From NCBI GenBank assembly GCA_030612485.1, contig JAUWNS010000159.1, positions 1 through 5,463 of the forward strand: a stretch of DNA of 5,463 bases. The letters are read 5' to 3'. The DNA comes from Candidatus Bipolaricaulota bacterium (GTDB lineage: Bacteria > Bipolaricaulota > Bipolaricaulia > UBA7950 > UBA9294). Below the pieces are notes generated by a model. The model worked only from the letters and a program-made list of their open reading frames with translations, had not been told where the DNA came from and ran no database searches. Of this stretch, positions 1 through 5,463 are shown in pieces (the first letter of the stretch is position 1; each line of letters starts with the position of its first letter). The position numbers were made by a program, and so were the translations under genes.

Positions 1-536
1 GCTGCTTCGACCTTGTTACACGGATTCAGAACACCGGGTGCTACGCCCTCTCCCGCCTGAACGACGAGCAGATCCCCGCTGGGTGCGAGGGCGATCTGCA
101 GGCGCTTTTCTCGCTGTACATCGGTTTTCTGCTCACCGGAAAAGCGGCGTTCATGGCTAACATCTCCGAGATCGATACTGCTGAGAGGAACCTGATCATC
201 GCCCATTGTAGCTGTCCGCTCTCGCTCTCCACTGGATATGCGATCCGCTCGCATTTCGAGTCGGGGCTCGGCGTGGGGATCGCTGCCAAGGTCTCCGAGG
301 GTCCGTGCACCCTCTTCCGCCTCGGAGGAGAGCGGCTCGACCACCTGTTCATCCGCCAGGGGACGATCAAGAATGCATCCCATAGGGATGATCTCTGCCG
401 GACCCAGGTTACCATCGCTGTTGAAGCTGCCATCGCTCCCCTCCTCACCGCCCCGTTGGGGAACCATCACATCCTCCTCCCTGGGTATCATCAGGAGACG
501 ATCGAGCGGTTCCACGAGCGGTTCCTGCGCCGCTAG
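1..536 (+). CDS. L-fucose isomerase-like sugar isomerase, C-terminal part (5' end outside window)
   Basis: The reading frame is open from position 3 to the TAG at 534-536 and gives 177 residues, so the gene starts upstream of the window. The pattern matches the C-terminal half of the L-fucose/L-arabinose isomerase-like family (COG2407, Fucose_iso_C type). Visible landmarks are a CEGD motif (fragment residues 28-31) followed by an aliphatic helix, an AHCSCP segment (67-72), and a RSHFESG segment (82-88), then a beta-rich domain ending in GNHH. Enzymes of this family are cytoplasmic, metal-dependent aldose-ketose isomerases; the acidic residue of CEGD and a histidine such as that in SHFESG are plausible metal ligands. 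Substrate cannot be told from this fragment, and not all family members have a proven activity. The internal ATG at position 153 is not the start, because conserved family sequence continues upstream of it. Family is fairly sure; exact reaction is not. Confidence 0.8.
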   Translation, partial: CFDLVTRIQNTGCYALSRLNDEQIPAGCEGDLQALFSLYIGFLLTGKAAFMANISEIDTAERNLIIAHCSCPLSLSTGYAIRSHFESGLGVGIAAKVSEGPCTLFRLGGERLDHLFIRQGTIKNASHRDDLCRTQVTIAVEAAIAPLLTAPLGNHHILLPGYHQETIERFHERFLRR

Positions 537-705
537 AGACACGACCCGTCAGCCGACTCTAGTCGCCATGTAGCGATATCCGGTGCACCGAAGGCAGGGA
601 AAGTTCGTTCCAGGTATGGCTTGGTGGCGATGGCTGCGCCGTAGTAGAAGAGCGGTCTGTGTGTACGGGCTTTGCGCCGATTAGGATCAAGTTCACGGTT
701 ACCCA

Positions 706-737
706 TTGATTTATGCGCGTCAATTCTGTACTATACT
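706..737 (+). promoter_or_regulatory. Possible sigma70-type promoter for the redoxin-like/ABC operon
   Basis: TTGATT (706-711) is followed after 17 nt by TACTAT (729-734). A second overlapping -10 candidate, TATACT (732-737), lies 20 nt away. The stretch is clearly more A+T-rich than its surroundings and sits just before the first gene of the operon. Transcription would start near 741-744. That would put the Shine-Dalgarno at 741-747 at the very 5' end of the transcript, which either weakens this promoter call or favours the downstream start at 831. The evidence is pattern only. Confidence 0.3.
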
Positions 738-740
738 TCA

Positions 741-747
741 GAGGTGA
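741..747 (+). promoter_or_regulatory. Ribosome binding site deciding the 753 start
   Basis: GAGGTGA is a strong match to the anti-Shine-Dalgarno and lies 5 nt before the ATG at 753. The competing ATG at 831 has only AGGT at 824-827, with a 3-nt spacer. The ribosome-site evidence therefore favours 753. Confidence 0.5.
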
Positions 748-752
748 TTGTT

Positions 753-2018
753 ATGTTGACTCGCTGGTGTCCGCCGTCGCCCGACTGTGAACACATCACT
801 TTATACAGATGGTTGTACAAACTAGGTAGTATGCGCACTCAACGGTTTAGCCTCATCATCACCCTTTCGATCTTGCTGGGGGTTACTGCAGGGTACCTCG
901 CAACAGGACAATGCACAAGCTGCCAATCTCCAAGCGAGTACTGGGAGAGCCTGCCGCCGTTTGAGTCGTCGCAACGCGAGTACAGCCCATACACCCTCGG
1001 GCTCCCTATTGGCGCAAAGGCACCGGCGATCGCGGGGATTACCCTGCTTGGCCAACGATCCCTGGTAGCCGTGTTCAACGGCCAGTACGGGGAGGAGCTT
1101 CCAATCCTCCGTGAATTGAGCGAGATCGACGGGCTTCAGGTGATCGCCGTACTCAGCAATTTCTCTTCCTCGATGCTGGAAGAATTCAAAGGCCTGCTCG
1201 GAGAGGACGTTCACCGCATCACAGATCCCTTAGCCCGCATCACGAGCGCCACCTATTACGTAGGAGCTGCCTACCCTGCAGCGCGGAACGTTTTCTTTAT
1301 CGATGAGAACGGGACAATCGTCTATCGCCGGCTGGGGGGATTGGGATGGATGGCTCACGAGAATAACTCTCTCGTACGATACTTCGCACAATACGGGTAC
1401 TTTCCACAGGATGCTGTAGAGCAGCATGTTCTCTGGTACGGAGACAGCGCGCCGTGGCCAAGTTTTCCGCTCGAAACGCTCGCCGGTGACGATTTCTTCT
1501 TGGAGCCTGATCGGCCGAAGCTTCTCTATTGGGGATGGCCGACGGCGAGTGAGAAGGGCCGGTTGATCTACCAGGATCTCGATGCGTTGCGCACCGAGTT
1601 TCCCGAAGTGGAGTTCCTCTGGTTGACGTCGTACACGAGTGATGACACGCTCGCCGAGATGTGGACCTACAGCCACCGTATCGGCCTTGATAAATACCAT
1701 CCTGCCTGGTACGGACTCCCACTCGAGGAGTTCCTCGATAGATCTCGGGAAGGCCGCGATCAAGAACTGGAAGAGATCCGTGCGGACATTGTCAGCAACG
1801 CCCGCGATTGGATAGGACTCCTTGATCCAGATGGCCGGTTGGGGATGTTCTGGACGGTCTTCGCGCGGCCCAGTGTGATGATCCTCGACGCCGATGGGAC
1901 CGTCCTCTTCCCGATTACCTTCTATCCCACGAACGTGATCAATGACGTTGTGTACGTGCATCCAAAGGCAATCGAGGAACTTCGTGCAATCTTAAATCAA
2001 GCTGTGGAACGGAACTAG
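753..2018 (+). CDS. Membrane-anchored protein with two degenerate thioredoxin/redoxin-like domains
   Basis: The product is 421 residues from ATG 753. The alternative ATG at 831 gives 395 residues and a more classical N-terminal signal (MRTQR, then a hydrophobic run). One hydrophobic segment at about residues 32-51 should act as a signal anchor or signal peptide, placing the rest outside the cytoplasm. A CTSC motif (54-57) follows directly. Domain 1 (about 85-213) reads as an AhpC/TSA-TlpA-like fold with PIGAKAPAI, LVAVF, GEELPIL and FFIDENGTIVYR, but the loop that normally carries CxxC (about 108-117) has no cysteine and looks four residues short. Domain 2 (about 236-416) repeats the plan with PKLLYWGWPTAS, a long charged helical insert (about 285-345) and ARPSVMILDADGTVLF. 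Both keep the proline before the third core strand (175 and 373). No cysteine occurs after residue 57, so classical thiol-disulfide chemistry within either fold is unlikely. Four bases separate it from the permease gene, suggesting a transporter accessory or substrate-binding role (inferred). Fold assignment is moderate; function is unknown. Confidence 0.7.
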   Translation: MLTRWCPPSPDCEHITLYRWLYKLGSMRTQRFSLIITLSILLGVTAGYLATGQCTSCQSPSEYWESLPPFESSQREYSPYTLGLPIGAKAPAIAGITLLGQRSLVAVFNGQYGEELPILRELSEIDGLQVIAVLSNFSSSMLEEFKGLLGEDVHRITDPLARITSATYYVGAAYPAARNVFFIDENGTIVYRRLGGLGWMAHENNSLVRYFAQYGYFPQDAVEQHVLWYGDSAPWPSFPLETLAGDDFFLEPDRPKLLYWGWPTASEKGRLIYQDLDALRTEFPEVEFLWLTSYTSDDTLAEMWTYSHRIGLDKYHPAWYGLPLEEFLDRSREGRDQELEEIRADIVSNARDWIGLLDPDGRLGMFWTVFARPSVMILDADGTVLFPITFYPTNVINDVVYVHPKAIEELRAILNQAVERN

Positions 2019-2022
2019 AGAA

Positions 2023-4203
2023 ATGAAGCACCGGTTTCGCAGTGTCGTCGCCGTGGTGCTGGCCACGGCGGCCCTCTTCGTCGGCATCGCACTGCATACA
2101 GGGGTGCAACAAGACCTTGCTGGCCTCGTTGGACAGGTTGGGGCCGATCTCTTCTTCGTCTTTCAACAAGAGGGAGCCGGCGATGGTTTCTCAGAGAAGG
2201 ACATGGATACCGTCGCCAGTCATCCTGGGATCACGAGCGTTGCCGGACAGGGACGCAACTCCACCTTCTACGTTCCGGGTCAAGAATACACGATCACATG
2301 GCTCAATGTCAGTGTAAACTACCCTGCTGTTCTCCGACTACCCTTCGCCGAGGGGCGCCCCTTCCGCTCGGACGATGAGAGCGTGGTCATCCTCGGCGCG
2401 GAGGTGAAGGACGTCATCTACGGCGATCAAAGTCCGATCGGAAAAGACTTGGAGGGTTTCAGAATCATCGGCGTCCTTGCCCCGATCCCAGCAGAGGATG
2501 TGGTTCGCGAGTATATCAACCGCAGGGTCCTTACCCTTTCCACACCCGACCCATTCTCCTTGGCGAACGATTCAGGGGGATTCGAAAGGATGTTGATTCG
2601 CGCGGATGGTTCCCTACGAAAAGCCGAGCAGTCCGTTTGCGAGGTGTTTCCCGACGTTCAGATCCTCCCTGTGACCCGCTACTACTCCCTGGTCTCCAGC
2701 GGGCAAGTGATCACCCTCAACCGTGTGCTTATCGTCTCTGCCGTCGGTCTTCTCCTGATGGCCGGTGTCCTGATCACCGCGCTCCTCTCCCTCTCTACCC
2801 TCAAGCGCACCCGCGAGATCGGCATCCGGCGTGCCCTCGGCGCGACAGCAAGAGACATCCTCTGCCTCTTCCTACACGAGGGGGTGACCACCTCGCTCCT
2901 TGGGGGTATCTCCGGACTGGCCCTCGGGATTCTGGTCCTCGTCACCATAAAGGAGAAGGTCGCCCTCTCCTGGATCCACCTCGCGGTCCTTCCGTTCACG
3001 CTCCTGACCGGCCTTGTAGCGAGCTTTCTCCCATCGTGGCGCGCCGCTCGCCTCTCCCCGATCGAGGCGATCGGGCAGCGCAGTCTATTCGTCTCCCACC
3101 GCGGACGTTCTCTCCCCCTGAAGACGATCGTTGCCCTCTCCGTCGCCGTTGCCACGTGCGGACTCGTGATCCTGACAGGAACCCAGACCACGTCCCAACG
3201 TGTCACCGACAGCATGTGGGGGAACATCGACGAGCGAACACTCCTCGTCCGCGCTCCACGCGAGAGTATCCTCCCATCTCCCGATCTGGTTCCTTCTGAC
3301 GCGGATCTCCTTACCTCGACGGCTGCGCTGGAGCTCGTCGTTCCCTTCGTCTCGAGGTCGATTCGGGTTGGGGTCACGGTGTCCGCTGTCGGTGACCGCT
3401 TTCGCGATTTGCACCTCCTCAATATTACGGCCGGCCGGGATCTGACGGACGACGATCTGCGCGACGGCGATCCGGTCTGTCTCCTCTCCGACTCGCTCGC
3501 CGACAAGTCGTATGGGGGGGAGGAGGTAGGGCAATCCATCACTGTCCGAGGGGCCTCGTTTCGCGTCGTTGGCCGGTTCAGTAACCGTACTGGGCGTGAG
3601 TTTCCGGCAGACATCGTCATCCCCTTTGCCTACCAAAACATCATCGAGCCGTGGCATACTCGATTCTTGGTCCGCGTCCGTCCGGGCGAGGAAATTCCAC
3701 GGGTGTGTGAGCAGATCGTAGAAACATTCCATGTCCGCTATCCCGATCGAGCCCGGGTAACCATCACCTCCGTGAACGGGCTTCAAGCCAAACTAGCGCG
3801 CTTTTTTCGTTCCGCTGCTGTTCGGCTGGGACTGTTTGCCGCCATCGCCGCCCTACTCGCCGCCGGGGAGATCGGGACCCTCGTCCGGTTCCTTCTCGCG
3901 CAACGAACGCTCGAATTCGGCGTGCGGCGTGCCGTGGGGGCTAGACGATCCCACCTGATGCACCTCGCCGCGCGTCAGTCTGCGCAGATCGTTCTTCCTG
4001 GCGTGGTACTCGGTGCACTGATCGGAGGGCTGCTGACGCCGCTGTTCCTACGCTGGCTCTACATCTTCGAACGCCCGTCTGTCCTTGCCAGCGTCCTACC
4101 TGCGATCCTGATGACGGGCCTTGTCTTCCTCGTCACGGCGCTACAGGCACGAAGGTATGCCTACACTCTACCAGCAGAGCTTCTAGAAAAGGGGAGAGAA
4201 TGA
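2023..4203 (+). CDS. Double-length MacB/FtsX-type ABC transporter permease
   Basis: This 726-residue protein reads as two MacB-type permease halves in one chain. The first half has TM1 (about 6-25), an extracytoplasmic MacB-like core domain (about 27-228), TM2 (233-258), TM3 (284-308) and TM4 (318-338). The second half has TM5 (368-386), a second core domain (about 388-596), TM6 (598-622), TM7 (652-676) and TM8 (687-708). Each half carries the FtsX-family cytoplasmic signature after its second helix: TREIGIRRALGA (263-274) and TLEFGVRRAVGA (629-640). Each also keeps the tail motif, as RAARLSPIEAI (340-350) and RRYAYTLPAELL (710-721). One chain would thus supply both contact sites for an ATPase dimer. 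The start is 4 nt after the upstream stop, with only a weak purine-rich site, so translational coupling is likely. The cytoplasmic N-terminus before TM1 is very short for the family. The protein belongs to the MacB/LolCE/FtsX superfamily; the cargo is not evident from sequence. Confidence 0.9.
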   Translation: MKHRFRSVVAVVLATAALFVGIALHTGVQQDLAGLVGQVGADLFFVFQQEGAGDGFSEKDMDTVASHPGITSVAGQGRNSTFYVPGQEYTITWLNVSVNYPAVLRLPFAEGRPFRSDDESVVILGAEVKDVIYGDQSPIGKDLEGFRIIGVLAPIPAEDVVREYINRRVLTLSTPDPFSLANDSGGFERMLIRADGSLRKAEQSVCEVFPDVQILPVTRYYSLVSSGQVITLNRVLIVSAVGLLLMAGVLITALLSLSTLKRTREIGIRRALGATARDILCLFLHEGVTTSLLGGISGLALGILVLVTIKEKVALSWIHLAVLPFTLLTGLVASFLPSWRAARLSPIEAIGQRSLFVSHRGRSLPLKTIVALSVAVATCGLVILTGTQTTSQRVTDSMWGNIDERTLLVRAPRESILPSPDLVPSDADLLTSTAALELVVPFVSRSIRVGVTVSAVGDRFRDLHLLNITAGRDLTDDDLRDGDPVCLLSDSLADKSYGGEEVGQSITVRGASFRVVGRFSNRTGREFPADIVIPFAYQNIIEPWHTRFLVRVRPGEEIPRVCEQIVETFHVRYPDRARVTITSVNGLQAKLARFFRSAAVRLGLFAAIAALLAAGEIGTLVRFLLAQRTLEFGVRRAVGARRSHLMHLAARQSAQIVLPGVVLGALIGGLLTPLFLRWLYIFERPSVLASVLPAILMTGLVFLVTALQARRYAYTLPAELLEKGRE
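4190..4196 (+). promoter_or_regulatory. Ribosome binding site of the ABC ATPase gene
   Basis: AGGGGAG lies inside the last codons of the permease gene, 3 nt before ATG 4200. It supports the start that overlaps the permease stop as ATGA, and hence coupled translation of the two transporter subunits. Confidence 0.6.
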
Positions 4204-4880
4204 TCGAACTACATGATGTTTATAAGACCTACCCCCGGGGTGCGTCTGAAGTACACGCGATCCGTGGCGTCGACCTTGAAATCGATGAAGGTGACTTTGT
4301 CACGATCCGCGGACCATCGGGATCCGGGAAGTCCACTCTCCTGAACCTAATCGGTCTCCTTGATGAGGTATCGTCCGGCCGGATTCTTCTCCACGAGGTC
4401 GACACGAGAGGGCTGTCGGACGCCGAGCGGTCGCGCCTTCGCAATCGGACGATCGGGTTCGTCTTCCAGAGATTTAATCTCATCCCGGAACTGACCGCCT
4501 GGCAGAATGTCGCTCTACCGGGGTGCTATGCGGGAATCCAGAAACGAGCCCAGAGAACACGTGCACTTGAATTACTGGAACGGGTCGGCCTCGCTGACCG
4601 AGCCGCGCATCGACCGGCTGAGCTGTCCGGCGGGGAGGAGCAGCGGGTGGCAATCGCTCGCGCCCTGTTCATGGAATCGCCGCTCATCCTTGCCGACGAG
4701 CCTACGGGGAACCTGGACTCTCAGCTTGGCCATGAGATCATGTCTCTGTTCGGCATGATCCACGCAGGCGGCACGACGATCCTCATTGTGACACACGACG
4801 CTTCCGTGAGTTCGTACACCCAGCGAGAGATTCACCTTCAGGATGGTCGAATCGTGACAGTAGCTACTGGCGCGGGATGA
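4200..4880 (+). CDS. ABC transporter ATP-binding protein, LolD/MacB-type
   Basis: The 226 residues form a complete single nucleotide-binding domain of normal length for LolD-type ATPases. Every expected motif is visible: the A-loop tyrosine (Y11), Walker [10 protein letters not shown] (38-46), the Q-loop glutamine in [13 protein letters not shown] (Q90), the signature LSGGE (142-146) followed by [10 protein letters not shown], Walker B LILADE (162-167) with catalytic Glu167, the D-loop NLDS (171-174), and the H-loop histidine in VTHD (H199). The [13 protein letters not shown] and DEPTGNLD stretches are typical of the lipoprotein-export/MacB/FtsE group. The protein would sit on the cytoplasmic side as a homodimer beneath the two halves of the upstream permease. 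The ATGA overlap at 4200-4203 ties the two genes together. ATP hydrolysis looks intact because no key residue is missing. Coupling to the permease is inferred from context. Confidence 0.95.
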   Translation: MIELHDVYKTYPRGASEVHAIRGVDLEIDEGDFVTIRGPSGSGKSTLLNLIGLLDEVSSGRILLHEVDTRGLSDAERSRLRNRTIGFVFQRFNLIPELTAWQNVALPGCYAGIQKRAQRTRALELLERVGLADRAAHRPAELSGGEEQRVAIARALFMESPLILADEPTGNLDSQLGHEIMSLFGMIHAGGTTILIVTHDASVSSYTQREIHLQDGRIVTVATGAG

Positions 4881-4913
4881 GACGAAGCCGTAGCGCCCAA
4901 CTAGCACCAGCGG

Positions 4914-5002
4914 TGCCGATCTGCTCCCATCGAACATGTGAACCGTCGCGGGACGGCGGATCGCGACCTCTGAGGATCTCTTTAGAGTTGCCGATCTGCT
5001 CC
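4914..5002. repeat. 14-nt direct repeat TGCCGATCTGCTCC, two copies 75 nt apart
   Basis: Identical copies lie at 4914-4927 and 4989-5002. The bases between and after them do not align as a 75-nt unit. A shared ATGTGAA follows each copy (4936-4942 and 5026-5032), but at different distances. They may be remnants of a duplicated intergenic element or paired binding sites. Confidence 0.75.
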
Positions 5003-5032
5003 TGCGCGGCTACCATCTCCCCACGATGTGAA

Positions 5033-5103
5033 ATTGAGTGATTTAGCAAGTGAGAGATTGAGTGATTTACGTCCTCAACATTCCGATAGCTAAAGCGCTC
5101 AAT
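5033..5103. repeat. 13-nt motif ATTGAGYGMTTTA in three copies (two direct, one inverted)
   Basis: Direct copies at 5033-5045 and 5057-5069 are identical over 13 nt and start 24 nt apart. A third copy lies inverted at 5091-5103 and differs at two positions. Closely spaced repeats with one inverted are seen in operators and in mobile-element ends. Nothing here tells which applies, and there is no adjacent transposase or integrase. Confidence 0.75.
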
Positions 5104-5109
5104 CTCTCA
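5051..5109. repeat. 19-nt imperfect inverted repeat (stem-loop)
   Basis: The left arm 5051-5069 and right arm 5091-5109 match at 17 of 19 positions. One of the two differences is a G-U wobble in RNA. The outer 12 bp are perfect and the loop is 21 nt (5070-5090). No T-run follows, so this is not a standard intrinsic terminator. The right arm can instead pair with the upstream copy: 5033-5047 with 5089-5103 match at 13 of 15 positions, giving a competing stem. Confidence 0.7.
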
Positions 5110-5142
5110 AGCTTTGTACCATCCGTTAGAGGCGTGATGCGC

Positions 5143-5156
5143 AGCGTACGTACGCT
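5143..5156. promoter_or_regulatory. 14-nt perfect palindrome, possible operator upstream of the DUF3467 gene
   Basis: AGCGTACGTACGCT is perfectly self-complementary with no central spacer. It lies 30 nt before the DUF3467 start and 13 nt before its Shine-Dalgarno. A palindrome this close to a gene start could bind a dimeric regulator. Self-complementary DNA without a loop makes a poor hairpin, which argues for a protein site over an RNA structure. No regulator gene is visible in the window. Confidence 0.4.
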
Positions 5157-5169
5157 CAACAAATACCGT

Positions 5170-5175
5170 GGAGGT
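5170..5175 (+). promoter_or_regulatory. Ribosome binding site of the DUF3467 gene
   Basis: GGAGGT is an excellent Shine-Dalgarno core, but the spacer to ATG 5187 is 11 nt, longer than usual. The next in-frame ATG at 5202 would be too far away, and no in-frame start lies closer. It therefore supports 5187. Confidence 0.6.
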
Positions 5176-5186
5176 TTATAGATAAC

Positions 5187-5463
5187 ATGACAAGCCGGCA
5201 GATGCAGATTACCGCAGACAACGACACGCGGCGTGGGATTTACGCCAACCTGGCTTTGATCTCCCACCGCAAGGAGGAGTTCGTCGTCGATTTCTTATTC
5301 ATCGATCCCCAAACGCAAACAGCAAAGGCTGATCAAGCGCTCCTCGTCTCCCGGGTGATCTTAAACCCTGGACACATGAAGCGCCTCTACCAGGCGATCG
5401 GGGAGAACATCACCCGCTACGAGAAGAACTTCGAAAAGATCGTCCTCCCTCCGACCCTGAAGT
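5187..5463 (+). CDS. DUF3467 family protein, N-terminal part (3' end outside window)
   Basis: The frame from ATG 5187 is open to the window end, giving 92 codons with no stop. It matches the small DUF3467 family by its characteristic run: GIYANLALISHRKEEFVVDFLFIDP (residues 17-41), LLVSRVILNPGHMKRLYQAIGENI (about 51-74) and RYEKNFEKIVLP (76-87). Family proteins are about 90-120 residues, so little is probably missing. No signal peptide or membrane segment is seen, so it is likely cytoplasmic. The family is widespread and I know of no established function for it. The gene is separated from the ABC operon by 306 bases with their own repeats and palindrome, so it is probably a separate transcription unit on the same strand. 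Confidence 0.85.
   Translation, partial: MTSRQMQITADNDTRRGIYANLALISHRKEEFVVDFLFIDPQTQTAKADQALLVSRVILNPGHMKRLYQAIGENITRYEKNFEKIVLPPTLK

Larger units (their letters stand above)
4881..5186 (+). other. Repeat-rich intergenic region between the ABC operon and the DUF3467 gene
   Basis: The 306 bases after the ATPase stop hold no convincing gene on either strand; the short antisense frame here follows the repeated DNA and matches nothing I know. Several small dyads occur after the operon: GCACC/GGTGC (4904-4916), CCGTC/GACGG (4943-4956) overlapping GTCGCG/CGCGAC (4945-4967), and CTCT/AGAG (4978-4987). None is followed by a T-run, so no intrinsic terminator can be called. Base composition shifts towards A+T from about 5030. 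The right half carries an iterated 13-nt motif and a palindrome, listed separately. I see no convincing -35/-10 pair. Confidence 0.7.

Noticed and set aside
533..562. Inverted repeat CTAGAG/CTCTAG at the isomerase stop codon as a terminator
   Set aside because: The arms are only 6 bp with an 18-nt loop and no T-run, so it is probably chance.
580..640. tRNA-like GTTCGTTCC stretch in the first intergenic gap
   Set aside because: No matching acceptor stem, anticodon arm or D-arm could be found around it.
672..752. TTG at 672 as the true start of the redoxin-like protein
   Set aside because: There is no Shine-Dalgarno before it, the added residues look like translated non-coding DNA, and the stretch overlaps the best promoter candidate. 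ATG 753 has a strong ribosome site.
903..923. Lipoprotein signal in the redoxin-like protein
   Set aside because: The residues before the first cysteine are A-T-G-Q-C, and Gln at -1 does not fit a lipobox. Anchoring by an uncleaved helix or ordinary signal cleavage is more likely.
1230..1961. Long open frame on the - strand opposite the redoxin-like gene
   Set aside because: It is fully antisense to a gene with clear domains and signals. Its product is rich in Arg, His and Pro with no recognisable motif, as expected from a shadow frame in G+C-rich DNA.
2682..3620. Long open frame on the - strand (312 codons) opposite the permease
   Set aside because: It is very Arg/Ser/Thr-rich with low-complexity character and lies antisense to a well-supported FtsX-type permease, so it is a shadow.
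753..4880. Lactococcin-972-type bacteriocin export and immunity locus
   Set aside because: The large fused permease followed by a small ATPase resembles that layout, but no small bacteriocin precursor is visible, and the permease reads as a normal double MacB/FtsX protein.
4904..4987. Intrinsic terminator after the ABC operon
   Set aside because: Several short G+C-rich dyads exist, but none is followed by a run of T. Rho-dependent termination or read-through cannot be excluded.
4864..5049. Small - strand frame of 61 codons in the intergenic region with a repeated EQIG
   Set aside because: The repeated peptide comes only from the 14-nt direct repeat in the DNA. The frame overlaps the end of the ATPase gene and has no recognisable product.
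5033..5109. CRISPR array
   Set aside because: The repeats are only 13 nt, there are two direct copies 24 nt apart with one inverted copy, and no cas genes are present. This is not a CRISPR arrangement.

Overview
The window looks like bacterial chromosome with tightly packed genes. G+C is moderately high (roughly 55-60% by eye) and isoleucine is mostly ATC. The mix of a FucI-like isomerase, a MacB-type ABC operon and a DUF3467 protein fits a deep-branching, possibly thermophilic or subsurface bacterium. Candidatus Bipolaricaulota/Acetothermia is one lineage I would consider, but this is an impression of style; nothing in the window settles the taxonomy. All recognised genes are on the + strand.

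Layout. (1) Positions 1-536 hold the 3' end of a sugar isomerase gene of the L-fucose isomerase-like family. (2) Positions 537-752 are a non-coding gap with no intrinsic terminator. It ends in a possible sigma70-type promoter and a strong Shine-Dalgarno. (3) Positions 753-4880 are a three-gene operon: a membrane-tethered extracytoplasmic protein with two degenerate thioredoxin-like domains (753 or 831 to 2018), a fused double-length MacB/FtsX-type permease (2023-4203), and a LolD/MacB-type ABC ATPase (4200-4880). The junctions are a 4-nt gap and a 4-nt ATGA overlap. (4) Positions 4881-5186 are a repeat-rich intergenic region. It has a 14-nt direct repeat, a 13-nt motif present three times (two direct, one inverted, giving two competing stem-loops), and a 14-nt perfect palindrome. 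(5) Positions 5187-5463 begin a DUF3467 protein that runs off the window.

How the genes may work together. Permease and ATPase together make a complete MacB-family transporter: one permease chain supplies both four-helix halves and the ATPase would dimerise beneath it. MacB-family systems often work by mechanotransmission, moving extracytoplasmic domains rather than passing substrate through the membrane. The first gene encodes a protein predicted to sit on the same outer face of the membrane. Both of its thioredoxin-like folds lack the catalytic cysteines, and the only cysteines outside its N-terminal tail form a CxxC directly after the membrane anchor. It is most simply read as a binding or adaptor subunit of the transporter. 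I do not recognise this combination as a named system, and it is the most interesting part of the window.
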